Source: Acinetobacter sp. XH1741
Lineage (GTDB): Bacteria > Pseudomonadota > Gammaproteobacteria > Pseudomonadales > Moraxellaceae
DNA: 64,000 bases
Reading direction: 5' to 3'
NCBI RefSeq assembly: GCF_041021895.1
Contig: NZ_CP157428.1
Coordinates: 2,728,001-2,792,000, forward strand
Part shown: piece after piece, positions 28,102 through 38,818 of the stretch
How positions within the stretch are numbered: the first letter of the stretch is position 1
How the letters are laid out: every line of letters starts with the position of its first letter
Notes under the pieces: model-generated
Seen by the model: the letters and a program-made list of their open reading frames with translations, nothing else
Databases searched by the model: none
Told to the model about the DNA's origin: nothing
Made by a program: the position numbers and the translations under genes

Positions 28102-31100
28102 ATGCAGTTTGTTCATCTCGGTATTTATACAGAATTTTCGATTACAGAGTCGATTGTTCGCATACCCGACTTGGTCAAGGCTGCTGTAAAAGATGAAATG
28201 CCAGCTCTGGCAATTACAGATTTATCTAACCTTCACGCTGCGGTAAAGTTTTATAACTCTTGCCTTAAAAAAGGTATTAAACCTATTTTAGGTAGTACCA
28301 TCCGTCTTAATGATGCTCAGCATCGTGTAACTTTACTTGCAATGAGTAATGTGGGCTGGAAAAGCCTGACCGAAATCGTTTCACGCGGTTTTATTGAAGG
28401 TCAACAACTTAGTATTCCGTGTGTACAAAAAGAATGGGTGCTTGAACAGCATCAAGATATTATTGTTTTACTTGGTCAACATAGTGATGTTGGTCAAATG
28501 CTTTGTTCATCTAACCCTCAAAAAGCGGCTCCCCTTTTAGAAGCATGGATTGAAAAGTTTGGTAATCGTGTTTATCTTGCTTTAACACGTACTGACCGCC
28601 CCGGTGAAGAAGACTTTATTCAAGAAGCGGCCAAACTTGCTGCCCAATATAATGTTGGTGTAGTTGCGCATAATGATGTGCACTTTGTAGAAAAAGAAGA
28701 TTTTGAGGCACACGAAGCACGTGTTTGTATTGCTGATGGTTATGTATTAGCAGATGATCGTCGTCCGCGCTTATATAGTCCTGAACAGCATTTTAAAACC
28801 TCCGACGAAATGATCGAGTTGTTTTCCGATATCCCAAGTGCAATCGAAAACACCTACAACATTGCAAAACGCTGTAATGTTAGCCTACAACTTGGCACCT
28901 ACTTTTTACCTGATTACCCAATTCCAGATGGCTTTACCATCGACACTTACTTTGAGCATTTATCAAAAGTAGGTTTAGAAGAACGCTTAGATTATCTTTA
29001 TCCTGTTGAAAAACGTGGCGAAGACTGGCCAGAAATTCGTAAACCCTACGATGAACGAATTGATTATGAAGTTGGAATTATCCTTAAGATGGGATTCCCT
29101 GGTTACTTCCTGATCGTCATGGACTTTATTCAGTGGGCTAAAAATAATGGTGTTCCTGTGGGGCCTGGCCGTGGTTCAGGTGCAGGTTCACTGGTTGCAT
29201 ATAGCTTAAAAATTACCGACCTTGACCCACTTCGTTATGACTTGCTCTTCGAACGTTTCTTAAACCCAGAACGTGTATCGATGCCCGACTTTGACGTCGA
29301 TTTCTGTATCGCAGGTCGTGACCGTGTGATCGACTATGTATCACGTACTTATGGTCGTGAAGCAGTTTCTCAGATTGCAACCTTCGGTACAATGGCTGCA
29401 AAAGGTGCGATTCGTGACGTTGCGCGTGTTTTAGGTAAATCTTACGGTTTAGCTGATCGTATTTCAAAAATGGTGCCTACTAAGCCACTTGGTGTAGATT
29501 TGGCAACTGCTATTGAGATGGAACCTCAGCTTAAAGATATCGTCACTAACCCATCTAACCCAGATAATGATGATGCCAGTGAAATCTGGGAAATGGCATT
29601 AAAACTAGAAGGTATCACTCGAAATACTGGTAAACACGCCGGTGGTGTTGTCATTGCACCCGGTAAGATTACCGATTTCTCGGCTGTACTTTGTGATGAA
29701 GACGGAACCAGCCGTGTTGCACAATACGATAAAGACGATGTAGAAGCCGCAGGTCTCGTAAAATTCGACTTCTTGGGTTTACGTAACTTAACTGTTATTG
29801 AAGACGCTATTCAAAATATTAATAAAAACCGCGATAGCAATGACCCTCTAAACATATCTCACGTCCCACTCGACGACGCTAAAGCATATTCAGTGTTTGC
29901 TGATGCAAATACTACCGCGGTATTCCAGTTTGAATCCGTCGGCATGAAACGGATGCTTAAAGAAGCACGACCAAGTAAATTTGAAGAAATTATTGCCTTC
30001 GTATCCTTGTACCGTCCGGGTCCGATGGACCTGATTCCTGACTTTATTCATCGTATGCATGGTGGAGATTTTGAATATCTGCATCCATTGCTTGAAGGTG
30101 TATTAGAACCAACTTACGGGATTATGGTTTATCAGGAACAGGTAATGCAAACTGCACAGATTTGTGCGGGTTATACGCTCGGTGGCGCTGACTTACTACG
30201 CCGTGCAATGGGTAAAAAGAAACCTGAAGAAATGGTGAAACAGCGCCAGATCTTCCTTGAAGGTGCGGGTCAAAAAGGTATTGATGAAAGCACCGCGAAC
30301 CATATCTTTGACTATATGGAAAAGTTCGCAGGCTATGGTTTCAACAAATCACACGCAGCAGCATATGCGCTTGTTGCTTACCATACAGCTTGGTTAAAAG
30401 CACATTACCCTGCCGAGTTTATGGCAGCAGTTATGTCATCGGAAATGCAAAACACAGACAGTGTTGTATTTTTGATTGATGACTGCCGAAATAACGGACT
30501 CGAAGTTCTACCTCCGTCAGTTAACATGTCGACTTATCATTTCCATGCAAGTGACGATAAAACAATTGTATATGGCTTAGGTGCAATTAAGGGTGTTGGC
30601 GAGCAAGCCATGCAGTCTGTTATTGACTCACGTCGTCAGCAAGGACCTTATACCGACCTATTCGATTTCTGCCATCGTATTGATTTGAAAAAAATCAATA
30701 AACGAACTTTAGAGGCACTTATTCGTGCTGGTGCTCTTGATTGTTTAGGTATTGAACGTTCAAGTTTAATGGCTCAATTGCCTGAAGCTGTACAAGCAGC
30801 CGAACAGGCACGTAGTAACCGTGAAAGCGGTATTATGGATTTATTTGGTGAAGTTGAAGAAGTTCAACGTAAACCTGCAAAACCTGTTAAACCATGGAGC
30901 GACGAAGTTCGTCTAAAAGGCGAAAAAGATACGCTTGGTTTATATTTAACTGGCCATCCTATTGATGTTTATCGTCAAGAGCTTAAAGCATTTATTCCTG
31001 CAAAACTCAATGAAATTACTGCAACTCGTCGTGGTGTAACGACTGTTTATGCAGGCCTCGTTCTAGATGTAGCGAATTTCCCAAACCGTGTAGTGATCGT

Positions 31101-31668
31101 ACTCGATGACGGAACAGCACGTATTGAAGTCAGTTGTAATCATGAGCGTTTCCAACGCTTTAAAGATATTATTCAAGTTGAACGTGTTGTCGTCTTTGAA
31201 GGCGAGATTTATGAGCGTGAAGGCTTTGACCGTCCAATGGGACGTTTGAATAAAGCATTTAACTTAAATGAAATCAGACAAAAACGTGCCAATAGCATTC
31301 AAATCAAATTAACCAAAGATTTAATGCAACCAAGTTTGGCAAAAGATCTACAAAATATCTTATTGCCTTACTGTAATGTTGATATGCATCAGCATATTGC
31401 ACTACATTTACAGATTGACCAACCTTATGCTCAGGCTGAACTTCAGCTTGGCCCACAATGGAAAGTCGCTCCTTTAGATGAACTTCTTGCCAAACTGAGA
31501 GACTACTTTGGCAAAGATAATATTCATGTTGAATATCAGGTAAAATCTAAGGCAGCTAAAGCAGCAGAACCTGTTCGTCCACAACCTGTTGTTGCCTCAC
31601 CTTCTGTGGACATGACTATTGATGATGCATTGGATTCATACCAAAGCGAAGTTTCTCAATATTCGTAA
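28102..31668 (+). CDS. dnaE: DNA polymerase III alpha subunit
   Basis: Replicative polymerase, 1188 residues from ATG 28102 (AAGGA 7 bases upstream, inside the longer open frame from 28060), matching the start MxFVHLGIYTEFSITES. Domains in order: PHP (residues 1-270; the usual histidine motif is altered to HLGIYTEFS, as in non-proofreading PHP domains), palm with GPGRGSGAGSLVAY and the catalytic MPDFDVDFC (about residues 400), thumb/fingers, helix-hairpin-helix, OB fold and C-terminal tail. The tau/beta clamp-binding motif is SGIMDLFGEVEE near residue 911. Monocistronic start; the stop is 14 bases before trmJ. Confidence 0.98.
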   Translation: MQFVHLGIYTEFSITESIVRIPDLVKAAVKDEMPALAITDLSNLHAAVKFYNSCLKKGIKPILGSTIRLNDAQHRVTLLAMSNVGWKSLTEIVSRGFIEGQQLSIPCVQKEWVLEQHQDIIVLLGQHSDVGQMLCSSNPQKAAPLLEAWIEKFGNRVYLALTRTDRPGEEDFIQEAAKLAAQYNVGVVAHNDVHFVEKEDFEAHEARVCIADGYVLADDRRPRLYSPEQHFKTSDEMIELFSDIPSAIENTYNIAKRCNVSLQLGTYFLPDYPIPDGFTIDTYFEHLSKVGLEERLDYLYPVEKRGEDWPEIRKPYDERIDYEVGIILKMGFPGYFLIVMDFIQWAKNNGVPVGPGRGSGAGSLVAYSLKITDLDPLRYDLLFERFLNPERVSMPDFDVDFCIAGRDRVIDYVSRTYGREAVSQIATFGTMAAKGAIRDVARVLGKSYGLADRISKMVPTKPLGVDLATAIEMEPQLKDIVTNPSNPDNDDASEIWEMALKLEGITRNTGKHAGGVVIAPGKITDFSAVLCDEDGTSRVAQYDKDDVEAAGLVKFDFLGLRNLTVIEDAIQNINKNRDSNDPLNISHVPLDDAKAYSVFADANTTAVFQFESVGMKRMLKEARPSKFEEIIAFVSLYRPGPMDLIPDFIHRMHGGDFEYLHPLLEGVLEPTYGIMVYQEQVMQTAQICAGYTLGGADLLRRAMGKKKPEEMVKQRQIFLEGAGQKGIDESTANHIFDYMEKFAGYGFNKSHAAAYALVAYHTAWLKAHYPAEFMAAVMSSEMQNTDSVVFLIDDCRNNGLEVLPPSVNMSTYHFHASDDKTIVYGLGAIKGVGEQAMQSVIDSRRQQGPYTDLFDFCHRIDLKKINKRTLEALIRAGALDCLGIERSSLMAQLPEAVQAAEQARSNRESGIMDLFGEVEEVQRKPAKPVKPWSDEVRLKGEKDTLGLYLTGHPIDVYRQELKAFIPAKLNEITATRRGVTTVYAGLVLDVANFPNRVVIVLDDGTARIEVSCNHERFQRFKDIIQVERVVVFEGEIYEREGFDRPMGRLNKAFNLNEIRQKRANSIQIKLTKDLMQPSLAKDLQNILLPYCNVDMHQHIALHLQIDQPYAQAELQLGPQWKVAPLDELLAKLRDYFGKDNIHVEYQVKSKAAKAAEPVRPQPVVASPSVDMTIDDALDSYQSEVSQYS

Positions 31669-31682
31669 TTTCTGGAAATCTT

Positions 31683-32522
31683 ATGAGTTTGTCTGACGAC
31701 ACCGCCGTGTCAAAACAATTAGCACAAGTGCGTATTGTAATGGTCAATACCACTTTACCGGCTAATATTGGCAGTGCTTTACGCGCAATGAAAACAATGG
31801 GCTTAAGTAAGTTGGTGCTGGTTTCACCAAAGACCTATCCACATCCAGATATTCAGGCGCTTGCTGCGGGTGCACAAGATTTATTAGAACAAGTTGAAAT
31901 TGTTGAAACTCTCGAAGATGCGATTAAAGATTGTCATTTAGTGTTTGGAACGAGTGCACGTAGCCGTACTATTCCATGGCCTTTGCTTGATGTACGCCCT
32001 GCCTCAAAAGAAGCTGTTAAAGCTGCGTCACAAGGACAACAAATTGCTGTTGTGTTTGGCCGTGAAGATCGAGGCTTAACTAATGAAGAATTGGCACTGG
32101 CAAATTATCATTTAACGATTCCAGTGAACTCTGACTATGGCGTACTAAATGTTGCTCAAGCTATTCAAGTTGTTTGTTATGAACTTCGCATGTCAGCATT
32201 AGAACAAACAGATGGAGTGTCTGCTACTGAACAAATGCCTCTTGCACAAGGTCAAAGCATGCAATGGGATGAGCCTTTAGTCACCCAGCAACAAATGGAA
32301 GAGTTCTATCCCCATTTAGAAAAAATGCTCACCGAAATTGAATTTTTAGATCCGGAAAATCCACGTTTATTACCTTTACGCTTGCGTCGTTTATTTGGTC
32401 GTATACAATTAGATCGTATGGAATATCATTTACTTCGCGGTATTTTTAGTCGAGTCCAAGCCCTCACTAGTGGCAAATGGAAAAAAGCATCATCGGACAA
32501 GGAGGATCAATCCAATGCTTAA
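31683..32522 (+). CDS. trmJ: tRNA (cytidine/uridine-2'-O-)-methyltransferase TrmJ
   Basis: SPOUT-class methyltransferase that modifies the ribose of nucleotide 32 in certain tRNAs; 279 residues. Motif 1: [34 protein letters not shown] (residues 17-50). Motif 2: [41 protein letters not shown], the deep trefoil knot that binds SAM (residues 118-160). The C-terminal extra domain is present. It directly follows dnaE and precedes cysE, which it overlaps by 8 bases; trmJ-cysE(-iscR) order is common in gammaproteobacteria. Confidence 0.95.
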   Translation: MSLSDDTAVSKQLAQVRIVMVNTTLPANIGSALRAMKTMGLSKLVLVSPKTYPHPDIQALAAGAQDLLEQVEIVETLEDAIKDCHLVFGTSARSRTIPWPLLDVRPASKEAVKAASQGQQIAVVFGREDRGLTNEELALANYHLTIPVNSDYGVLNVAQAIQVVCYELRMSALEQTDGVSATEQMPLAQGQSMQWDEPLVTQQQMEEFYPHLEKMLTEIEFLDPENPRLLPLRLRRLFGRIQLDRMEYHLLRGIFSRVQALTSGKWKKASSDKEDQSNA

Positions 32523-33330
32523 ACAGCTTAAAGAAGATATACAGGCTGTATTCGCGCGAGATCCTGCTGCACGAAATACGCTTGAAGTACTCACAAATTA
32601 TCCTGGTATTCATGCATTGATGTTGCACAGACTTGCCCACGAACTCTGGAAAAAAGATTGCAAAGGTACTGCCCGTTTTGTTTCAACATTTAGCCGTTTT
32701 GCAACAGGTATCGAGATTCACCCCGGCGCTAAAATTGGCAAACGCTTCTTTATCGATCATGGTATGGGCGTAGTGATTGGTGAAACTGCTGAAATTGGCG
32801 ATGATGTTACGCTTTATCATGGGGTTACCTTAGGTGGGACCACATGGAAAAAAGGTAAACGTCACCCAACACTAGAAGATGGTGTGGTGGTAGGTGCCGG
32901 TGCAAAAATCTTAGGTCCATTTACTGTAGGTAAAGGTGCCAAAGTTGGTTCAAATGCTGTAGTAACAAAAGCTGTGCCGGCCGGTGTAACAGCTGTTGGT
33001 AACCCTGCTCGCTATATTTATAAAGATGCCGACAAAACTAAAGATAAAGATGAAGCACGCCGCCGTGATTATGCTCAGAGTATCGGTTTCGCTCCGTATG
33101 CAACGACTGCTGATCAATCTGATCCAATTTTAGAAGGAATGCGCGTCTTACTCGACCGTATTCAACACAACGAAACACGTATGAATAATTTGTGCCAACG
33201 CTTATCCGAACTTGATCCAACATTCAAAAAAGAAAATCAAGATGAACAGCCTTTTAGTGATGAAGAGCTAAAAATTCTTGAAGAAGTTCGTCGTGAATGT
33301 GGGGCACAAACCAAGACATCAAAAACGTAA
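32515..33330 (+). CDS. cysE: Serine O-acetyltransferase
   Basis: First step of cysteine synthesis from serine, 271 residues from ATG 32515, which has AGGAGG 8 bases upstream inside trmJ. The N-terminal helical domain is [26 protein letters not shown]; the left-handed beta-helix has hexapeptides from residue 70 on ([37 protein letters not shown]), with the catalytic [11 protein letters not shown] and GVTLGGT turns. It is close to the epsilonproteobacterial/cyanobacterial short SAT group (EpsC-like) with an additional charged C-terminal 60 residues. Acts on the same metabolism as the organosulfur operons elsewhere in the window, though not physically linked. Confidence 0.96.
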   Translation: MLKQLKEDIQAVFARDPAARNTLEVLTNYPGIHALMLHRLAHELWKKDCKGTARFVSTFSRFATGIEIHPGAKIGKRFFIDHGMGVVIGETAEIGDDVTLYHGVTLGGTTWKKGKRHPTLEDGVVVGAGAKILGPFTVGKGAKVGSNAVVTKAVPAGVTAVGNPARYIYKDADKTKDKDEARRRDYAQSIGFAPYATTADQSDPILEGMRVLLDRIQHNETRMNNLCQRLSELDPTFKKENQDEQPFSDEELKILEEVRRECGAQTKTSKT

Positions 33331-33435
33331 TATTTTTGATTCATAATGTAACATGCTTATCCTTGCATGTCGGTTTAGGTTTTCCTAGACTTAGCTGTAC
33401 CAAATCTGACTTTACTAAAATGAACGGAAGATCCT

Positions 33436-34377
33436 ATGAATTTAAAGCCATTGGCGTATTTACTCCTTGCAACTTCTAGTTTAACAGCGTGTACAATGGC
33501 ACCTGTAAAAGAACAAAAAATTGAACCTTTTGTTTTCAAGGAGCCAGAGCTTACTCCTCCATTTTATGCTTTAAACCCATTTAATTATGATGCTCCACCT
33601 GCATTTGAAGTTGCTTTAAAAGAAGCAGCAGCACAGCCTGTAACTAAAATGGTCGTAACTCGTCAGGATGATCCAACCAAATCTCTTACACTTGATACCA
33701 ATAAACTTATTGTACCGACAATTAACAATTCACAACGTTCAATGAAGTATGCAGTTTTAGCTGGTGATAATGAAATTGATGTGACTGAAATTGATGATTT
33801 CTTGCAACTCGTTGAAGGTAAGGCTCGTCACTACCCACCTCGCTTTACCGATCGACAAGAACGTAAAGGTTTCGAAAGCAAACTGAAAGAAGTCACTCAA
33901 CGTCTTGATACACTAGCTGCTAATCCAAACGCTTCATTTGATATTCTTATTCGTGCTTTTAAAGCAAGTGTACTTGCACGTAACCTTGATTTAGGTACTG
34001 CACATACGACTAGATCGTTAGAATATGCTCAAAGACTTTTAAAAATTAACCCAGACGATGCAGAAGCGAATTTCTGGTTTGGTTTTGGTTTGTCTGAAGG
34101 TGGTGGCCAACGTGAAGCTATTCCTTACTTAGACAAAGCTATTAAAGGTGATGTTCAAGAAGCATATTTAGCTTCTGCAAATAACTATATTGCAATGGAA
34201 CAAAAGAAAAACGCAATTCAGACGCTTAAAAACTACAAGGTTAAATATCCTGACGAAGCTGAAGTTGCAGACCGTTTGATTCAAGAAATTGAAAAACAAG
34301 GTCGTTGGAATGTATGGCAAGTTTTAACTAACCCTGCTATGGCACCTGCTACTCCAAGCACACCAGCGAAAAAATAA
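33436..34377 (+). CDS. TPR-containing lipoprotein, unknown function
   Basis: 313 residues beginning MNLKPLAYLLLATSSLTAC: a lipoprotein signal with lipobox LTAC (Cys at residue 19), GGAAG 6 bases upstream. Mature protein: acidic proline-rich opening (residues 30-60), an unrecognised middle with an EIDVTEIDDFLQLVEGKARHYPPRFTDR stretch, then TPR-like helices from about 195: SLEYAQRLLKINPDDAEANFWFGFGLSEGG, IPYLDKAIKGDVQEAYLASANNYIAMEQKKN. The +2 residue is Thr. Probable outer-membrane lipoprotein, perhaps involved in envelope complex assembly; the exact role is not known. Terminator follows. Confidence 0.85.
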   Translation: MNLKPLAYLLLATSSLTACTMAPVKEQKIEPFVFKEPELTPPFYALNPFNYDAPPAFEVALKEAAAQPVTKMVVTRQDDPTKSLTLDTNKLIVPTINNSQRSMKYAVLAGDNEIDVTEIDDFLQLVEGKARHYPPRFTDRQERKGFESKLKEVTQRLDTLAANPNASFDILIRAFKASVLARNLDLGTAHTTRSLEYAQRLLKINPDDAEANFWFGFGLSEGGGQREAIPYLDKAIKGDVQEAYLASANNYIAMEQKKNAIQTLKNYKVKYPDEAEVADRLIQEIEKQGRWNVWQVLTNPAMAPATPSTPAKK

Positions 34378-34392
34378 ACTTAAGTTTGTAGA

Positions 34393-34420
34393 AAAGGGCT
34401 GATTTGACAGCCCTTTTTTT
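34393..34420 (+). terminator. Terminator of the TPR lipoprotein gene
   Basis: AGGGCTG / CAGCCCT stem followed by seven T. Confidence 0.93.
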
Positions 34421-34492
34421 ATATTTGATCAATTGAAAAATACTTTAAAATTTGTATGATCAGCATATTACTGAACCATATATTTGACCATA

Positions 34493-36499
34493 ATGTTTGT
34501 TAGAAAAAGAAACTCAGCGCTTTTCACGGTCATGCTCCTCGGTTCAATTCTGAGCGGATGTCAGGTCGTAAATGTTAAGCAACAGGCTCTAAACGTTACT
34601 ATTGCAAATGAGCGTAATAGTATTCTTACCCAAGATAAACTGAGTGAAGCCAGTCTTAATGTTTTATCTATGTCTGGGCAAGAAGCCAAAACTTGTACTG
34701 ACTCACCTGACTCTTGTATCAATCAGCTTAAGAATCTTCCCCAAATTTTAGACGAACAGCTTTTATCTGCTGCGAGTGAGATGTATCTGGCAAAAGCTAT
34801 GGCTTTATCAGATTCTTCTGAGTGTAAAATTAGTCGGTTCACTAAACACAAAGCTTCTGATGAACAAAAATCGATTCAGAATAAATATGATGATTGCTTA
34901 GACCAACAATTAAGTTTACTTGATAAAAGCATCCGTTATAGCTATGCCTATCTATTTGCAACCAAACGTCAGCCGAATGACCGTATTTTTGATAACAGAC
35001 AGGTACAGATACGTGACTTTTATAATCAAGCCATTGCAAAAATGGTCAGTATTTATGATTTAAGATACCCTCAAAAAAATGTGGTTGAGCCACAAATTCA
35101 TATTGGTAAGAGTGTTTATTCAATTGACTTTGAATTTCATAGACAATTAACAGGTCAAAAATTAGAAAAATTAATTTCAAGTTATAACTTAAATTTCTCT
35201 GGTTTAAGAACAATTAACCGTCGTGATGGTTTTGGATCTGAATTTGTTGCCGTGTTCCCTAGTTCAGGAAAAGAAGATGTTAATGAATATATTTTAGATC
35301 CACTCAACTACAGTTATAAGAACGGTGTGAATCCAAATATTCACCACGCCCGTTATTTAGCTGCCACTATTGTCGCTGAACCTAAAAATGCTAAAACTGT
35401 TCAAGACATTATAAATAACCCTGAGTTTGTGATTCGGGTTTATGACCCTTATCGAACCGATAATATTAATGTGGCTGGCAAGCAGTATCCTTTAGCAGCC
35501 AATTTTTCGGCACCTTATGGTCTATGGCTAGCTGAAAATAACTTAGGTGTCGCTGCTTATTTAAGTCTGATTGATCGGGATCAGCACTTAACCATGCCAC
35601 ATTTATATATGCTTGAACCTTATAATCCTAATAAGAAAATTATTGTGTTAGTGCATGGTTTGGCAAGTAGCCCGGAAGCATGGATTGCTCTCACCAACGA
35701 TGTTATGGGTGATACGGTTTTAAGAGATCACTACCAAGTTTGGCAAGTTTTCTATTCGACCAATATGCCAATACTGGAAAGTCGTTTCCAGATTTATGCG
35801 TTGCTTAAACAAGCATTTGGTTCGTTAAACCCAAGTGACCCTGCTGCGCACGATGCTGTGCTTGTAGGTCATAGTATGGGCGGTATTATTAGCCGTTTAC
35901 TGGTTAGCGATGGTGATATTACGCAACCTGCCTTGAAACTGATGACTGTACGACAACAGAACCGCTTCAAGAAACATCCTATGGTGACTGAGCGATTGCA
36001 AATGCATTCAATTGGTAACTTTGATCGTGCAATTTTCTTGGCATCGCCTCACAAAGGTACAGATTATGCAGATCGGTGGTTTACTTTAGCTGCCCGAAAA
36101 ATCATTCGTTTGCCGGGAGCTTTTTTATCAGCCGTGACAACGTCTCTGACTACTGAAAATCTAGATGTTAAAGATTTCTTGAACAATATTGATAATGGTC
36201 TGATTCAAAATGGTCCAAGTGACTTAAGTCATCAATCTAAGTTTATGGAGCTTACTGAAAATATTAATCCTCACCAAGGATTAGTCTTTCACTCCATTAT
36301 GGGCAACATTACCAAGAGTGATGATCCAAACGTCATTACCGATGGGATTGTTCCTTATAAGAGTGCTCATTTAGAAGGTGCCAAGTCTGAGAAAGTGCTT
36401 CCGGGTGGTCATTCAATCCAGCTCACACCTCAAGCTGTACTAGAGCTACGACGTATTTTGCGAGAACATTTAGTAGAACACGGACTTTATAAACCATAA
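34493..36499 (+). CDS. Alpha/beta hydrolase (lipase/esterase-like) lipoprotein
   Basis: 668 residues. The ATG at 34493 gives MFVRKRNSALFTVMLLGSILSGC, a lipoprotein signal with lipobox LSGC (Cys at 23); an in-frame TTG nine bases earlier is the alternative. After about 350 residues without recognisable domain, a hydrolase begins: VLVHGLASSPEAW (oxyanion hole, about 383-396), GHSMGG with the nucleophile serine (about 457-462), and a later GGHSIQLTP that likely carries the catalytic His. Probable envelope-exposed esterase or lipase; substrate unknown. Not in an operon with its neighbours. Confidence 0.85.
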   Translation: MFVRKRNSALFTVMLLGSILSGCQVVNVKQQALNVTIANERNSILTQDKLSEASLNVLSMSGQEAKTCTDSPDSCINQLKNLPQILDEQLLSAASEMYLAKAMALSDSSECKISRFTKHKASDEQKSIQNKYDDCLDQQLSLLDKSIRYSYAYLFATKRQPNDRIFDNRQVQIRDFYNQAIAKMVSIYDLRYPQKNVVEPQIHIGKSVYSIDFEFHRQLTGQKLEKLISSYNLNFSGLRTINRRDGFGSEFVAVFPSSGKEDVNEYILDPLNYSYKNGVNPNIHHARYLAATIVAEPKNAKTVQDIINNPEFVIRVYDPYRTDNINVAGKQYPLAANFSAPYGLWLAENNLGVAAYLSLIDRDQHLTMPHLYMLEPYNPNKKIIVLVHGLASSPEAWIALTNDVMGDTVLRDHYQVWQVFYSTNMPILESRFQIYALLKQAFGSLNPSDPAAHDAVLVGHSMGGIISRLLVSDGDITQPALKLMTVRQQNRFKKHPMVTERLQMHSIGNFDRAIFLASPHKGTDYADRWFTLAARKIIRLPGAFLSAVTTSLTTENLDVKDFLNNIDNGLIQNGPSDLSHQSKFMELTENINPHQGLVFHSIMGNITKSDDPNVITDGIVPYKSAHLEGAKSEKVLPGGHSIQLTPQAVLELRRILREHLVEHGLYKP

Positions 36500-36504
36500 A
36501 AGAA

Positions 36505-36540
36505 AAAGAGCCAAAGGATGACCTTTGGCTCTTTCGTTTT
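36505..36540. terminator. Bidirectional terminator between hydrolase gene and ahpF
   Basis: Stem AAAGAGCCAAAGG / CCTTTGGCTCTTT with a 4-base loop, 5 bases past the hydrolase stop and 12 before the ahpF stop (leftward gene). Confidence 0.92.
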
Positions 36541-36551
36541 AAAGCGAAATG

Positions 36552-38117
36552 TTATTGTCCAGAGCGAATGATGTAATCAAACGCAGAGAGCGATGCTTTA
36601 GCGCCTTCACCTGTGGCAATAATAATTTGCTTGTACGGCACAGTTGTACAGTCGCCCGCAGCAAATACACCTTGTACATTGGTTTCGTTTCGGTCATTGA
36701 CAATGATCTCACCACGGTTGGTTAACTCAACCTCACTGTCTTTTAAGAAGTCAGTGTTTGGGAGTAATCCAATCTGTACAAAGATCCCTGCAAGCTCTAC
36801 CACATGCTCTTCATCAGTCGCACGGTCTTTATACTTAAGACCAGTTACTTGTGAGCCATCACCTAATACTTCTGTACTTAGGGCATTCATAATCACAGTC
36901 GTGTTTGGCAAGCTATGCAGTTTGTTTTGCAACACTTGGTCAGCACGAAGTTTGGTGTCGAACTCAACCAAAGTGACATGCTCCACAATCCCTGCAAGGT
37001 CAATCGCAGCTTCTACACCCGAGTTACCGCCACCAATCACAGCAACACGTTTGCCTTTGAACAATGGACCATCACAGTGTGGGCAGTACGCAACACCACG
37101 GGTACGGTATTCTTGTTCACCCGGTACATTCATTTCTCTCCAGCGTGCACCTGTTGAAAGGATCACGGTTTTCGATTCAAGTTTTGCACCGTTTTCAAGT
37201 TCTACTTCAACCAAGCCATTAGTAGTCTGGTTTGCACCTGTGATTTTGCTAACACGTTGTAGGTTCATGATATCGACATCGTATTCACGAACATGGGCTT
37301 CCATCTCGGCAGCAAACTTAGGACCTTGAGTCTTTTGCACAGAAGTGAAGTTTTCAATGTCCATGGTATCCATGACCTGACCACCAAAGCGTTCAGCCAC
37401 GATACCTGTGTTAATCCCTTTACGTGCCGCATAAATTGCTGCTGTTGCACCCGCAGGACCACCACCAATGACCAATACATCAAACGCATCTTTGGCATTG
37501 AGTGCTGCTGCATCTTTTTCAGCTGAGTTGGTATCAAGTTTCGCTACAATCTCTTCAAGCGTCATACGACCTTGACCAATATGCTCATTGTCCTGAAACA
37601 CCATTGGTACAGCCATGATTTTGCGTTGTTCCACTTCATCTTGGAAGAATGAACCATCGATCATGGTTGACGTGGTATTCGGATTATAAATGGCAATCAG
37701 GTTAAGCGCCTGTACCACATCCGGACAGTTATGACAGCTTAAAGATACAAACACATCAAAGTTGGCTTTGAGGTTTAAGCCTTTAATCTGGTTAAGCACT
37801 TCATCAGAAATCTTCGGTGCATAGCCAGACACCTGTAACAGTGCCAAGATCAAAGACGTAAACTCATGACCCATCGGTAAGCCGGCAAAGAACACACGAG
37901 GTTGTTCACCTACTTTAGCCACACCAAAGCTTGGACGACGTGTATTGTTACCATCAAAACGCGCAGTGACCTTGTCAGAAAGTTCAGCAATTTCAGATAC
38001 CAGTTCTTTAATTTGAGCAGCTTTATCTGACTCATCCAAAGCGGCAACCAATTCGATAGGACTTTCTAAACGTTCTAAATAAGCTTTTAATTGAGTTTTA
38101 ATGTTTTGATCTAACAT
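36552..38117 (-). CDS. ahpF: Alkyl hydroperoxide reductase subunit F
   Basis: Flavoprotein that reduces AhpC using NADH. The start at the ATG complementary to 38115-38117 gives [17 protein letters not shown] and 521 residues, the E. coli AhpF length and start; GGAG is 10 bases upstream. N-terminal double thioredoxin fold with SLSCHNCPD (CxxC near residues 129-132), FAD-binding [18 protein letters not shown]-binding [13 protein letters not shown], and the redox CPHC near residue 345. No ahpC gene is adjacent, so the partner is encoded elsewhere. The gene is monocistronic and probably OxyR-controlled, but I could not confirm an OxyR site. Confidence 0.97.
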   Translation of the reverse strand: MLDQNIKTQLKAYLERLESPIELVAALDESDKAAQIKELVSEIAELSDKVTARFDGNNTRRPSFGVAKVGEQPRVFFAGLPMGHEFTSLILALLQVSGYAPKISDEVLNQIKGLNLKANFDVFVSLSCHNCPDVVQALNLIAIYNPNTTSTMIDGSFFQDEVEQRKIMAVPMVFQDNEHIGQGRMTLEEIVAKLDTNSAEKDAAALNAKDAFDVLVIGGGPAGATAAIYAARKGINTGIVAERFGGQVMDTMDIENFTSVQKTQGPKFAAEMEAHVREYDVDIMNLQRVSKITGANQTTNGLVEVELENGAKLESKTVILSTGARWREMNVPGEQEYRTRGVAYCPHCDGPLFKGKRVAVIGGGNSGVEAAIDLAGIVEHVTLVEFDTKLRADQVLQNKLHSLPNTTVIMNALSTEVLGDGSQVTGLKYKDRATDEEHVVELAGIFVQIGLLPNTDFLKDSEVELTNRGEIIVNDRNETNVQGVFAAGDCTTVPYKQIIIATGEGAKASLSAFDYIIRSGQ

Positions 38118-38242
38118 CTGTTTTTTCTCCAATGCATCCAAATTCTTTCAATAGATGCATAGTACGTTAAAACATTAAATAGGTGAAACAGTATGTTTTT
38201 ATGAATTTGATCGGTTTTTTAGATTTTATGATGTTTAATTTG

Positions 38243-38284
38243 AATAAAAAAAACCAACCTGAACTTATCCCAGCGCAGGTTGGT
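38243..38284 (-). terminator. Terminator of the chromate transporter genes
   Basis: ACCAACCTG / CAGGTTGGT stem; on the minus strand it is followed by a T-run (TTTTTTTTATTC). Confidence 0.92.
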
Positions 38285-38296
38285 AAACTGATTAAA

Positions 38297-38818
38297 CTAA
38301 AGTAAAACGACACCAAATATAGCCCCTGCAATCAGGACATGTAAGGGATGAACCTTTTTAATTAAAGATAATAAAGTTGCAATGACGACCATAATTATAA
38401 GTAAAGTATTTATGGCAGCTGCCTCAGAAATAATCCATGCACTGGCGAGTACCGTTCCCACAGTGACAGGTTGTAAAGCAAGCTGTAAAACACGGCGCCA
38501 TTTTTTGTCTTTGAACTTAGACCACCCCTTCATGACAAACACAGTAATAAGTGACGAAGGTAAAAATTTAGCAGTAGAAGTTACCAGTAGACCTGATAAG
38601 CCTGCTACATGCCATCCAACCAATGGTACGATCATCATGTTCGGGCCAGGTGCTGCTTGAGCCATGGCAAACAAAGCACTAAATTCTTGTCCTGTCATCC
38701 AGTGATGAATATCAACTACTTGACGTTGCATTTCGGGCAAAATCGTATTCCCACCACCAAATGCAATAAGAGACAACTGAGTAAAAATGATAGCTAAAGT
38801 AAGTAGAACGGCACCCAT
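38297..38818 (-). CDS. chrA: Chromate transporter, second half-subunit
   Basis: 173 residues from ATG complementary to 38816-38818, which overlaps the stop of the other half-gene by one base. About five to six membrane helices; FTQLSLIAFGGGNTILPEMQRQVV is the CHR-domain signature with the GGG motif, and MAQAAPGPNM follows. In this short-chain CHR layout, the two half-proteins (this and 38818-39378) together replace the single bidomain ChrA that exports chromate. Actual chromate efflux is not certain; related CHR proteins have other or unknown roles. Confidence 0.88.
   Translation of the reverse strand: MGAVLLTLAIIFTQLSLIAFGGGNTILPEMQRQVVDIHHWMTGQEFSALFAMAQAAPGPNMMIVPLVGWHVAGLSGLLVTSTAKFLPSSLITVFVMKGWSKFKDKKWRRVLQLALQPVTVGTVLASAWIISEAAAINTLLIIMVVIATLLSLIKKVHPLHVLIAGAIFGVVLL

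Noticed and set aside
36613..37329. Long rightward frame opposite ahpF (238 codons).
   Set aside because: Antisense shadow: the ahpF frame carries all conserved motifs, and the opposite frame is Ser/Thr/Pro-rich without family pattern.
38118..38296. Possible OxyR site upstream of ahpF (ATAG/CTAT-like half-sites).
   Set aside because: Half-sites occur (ATAGGTGAAACAGTAT, ATAGATGCATAG) but spacing does not fit the OxyR consensus; not strong enough to call.
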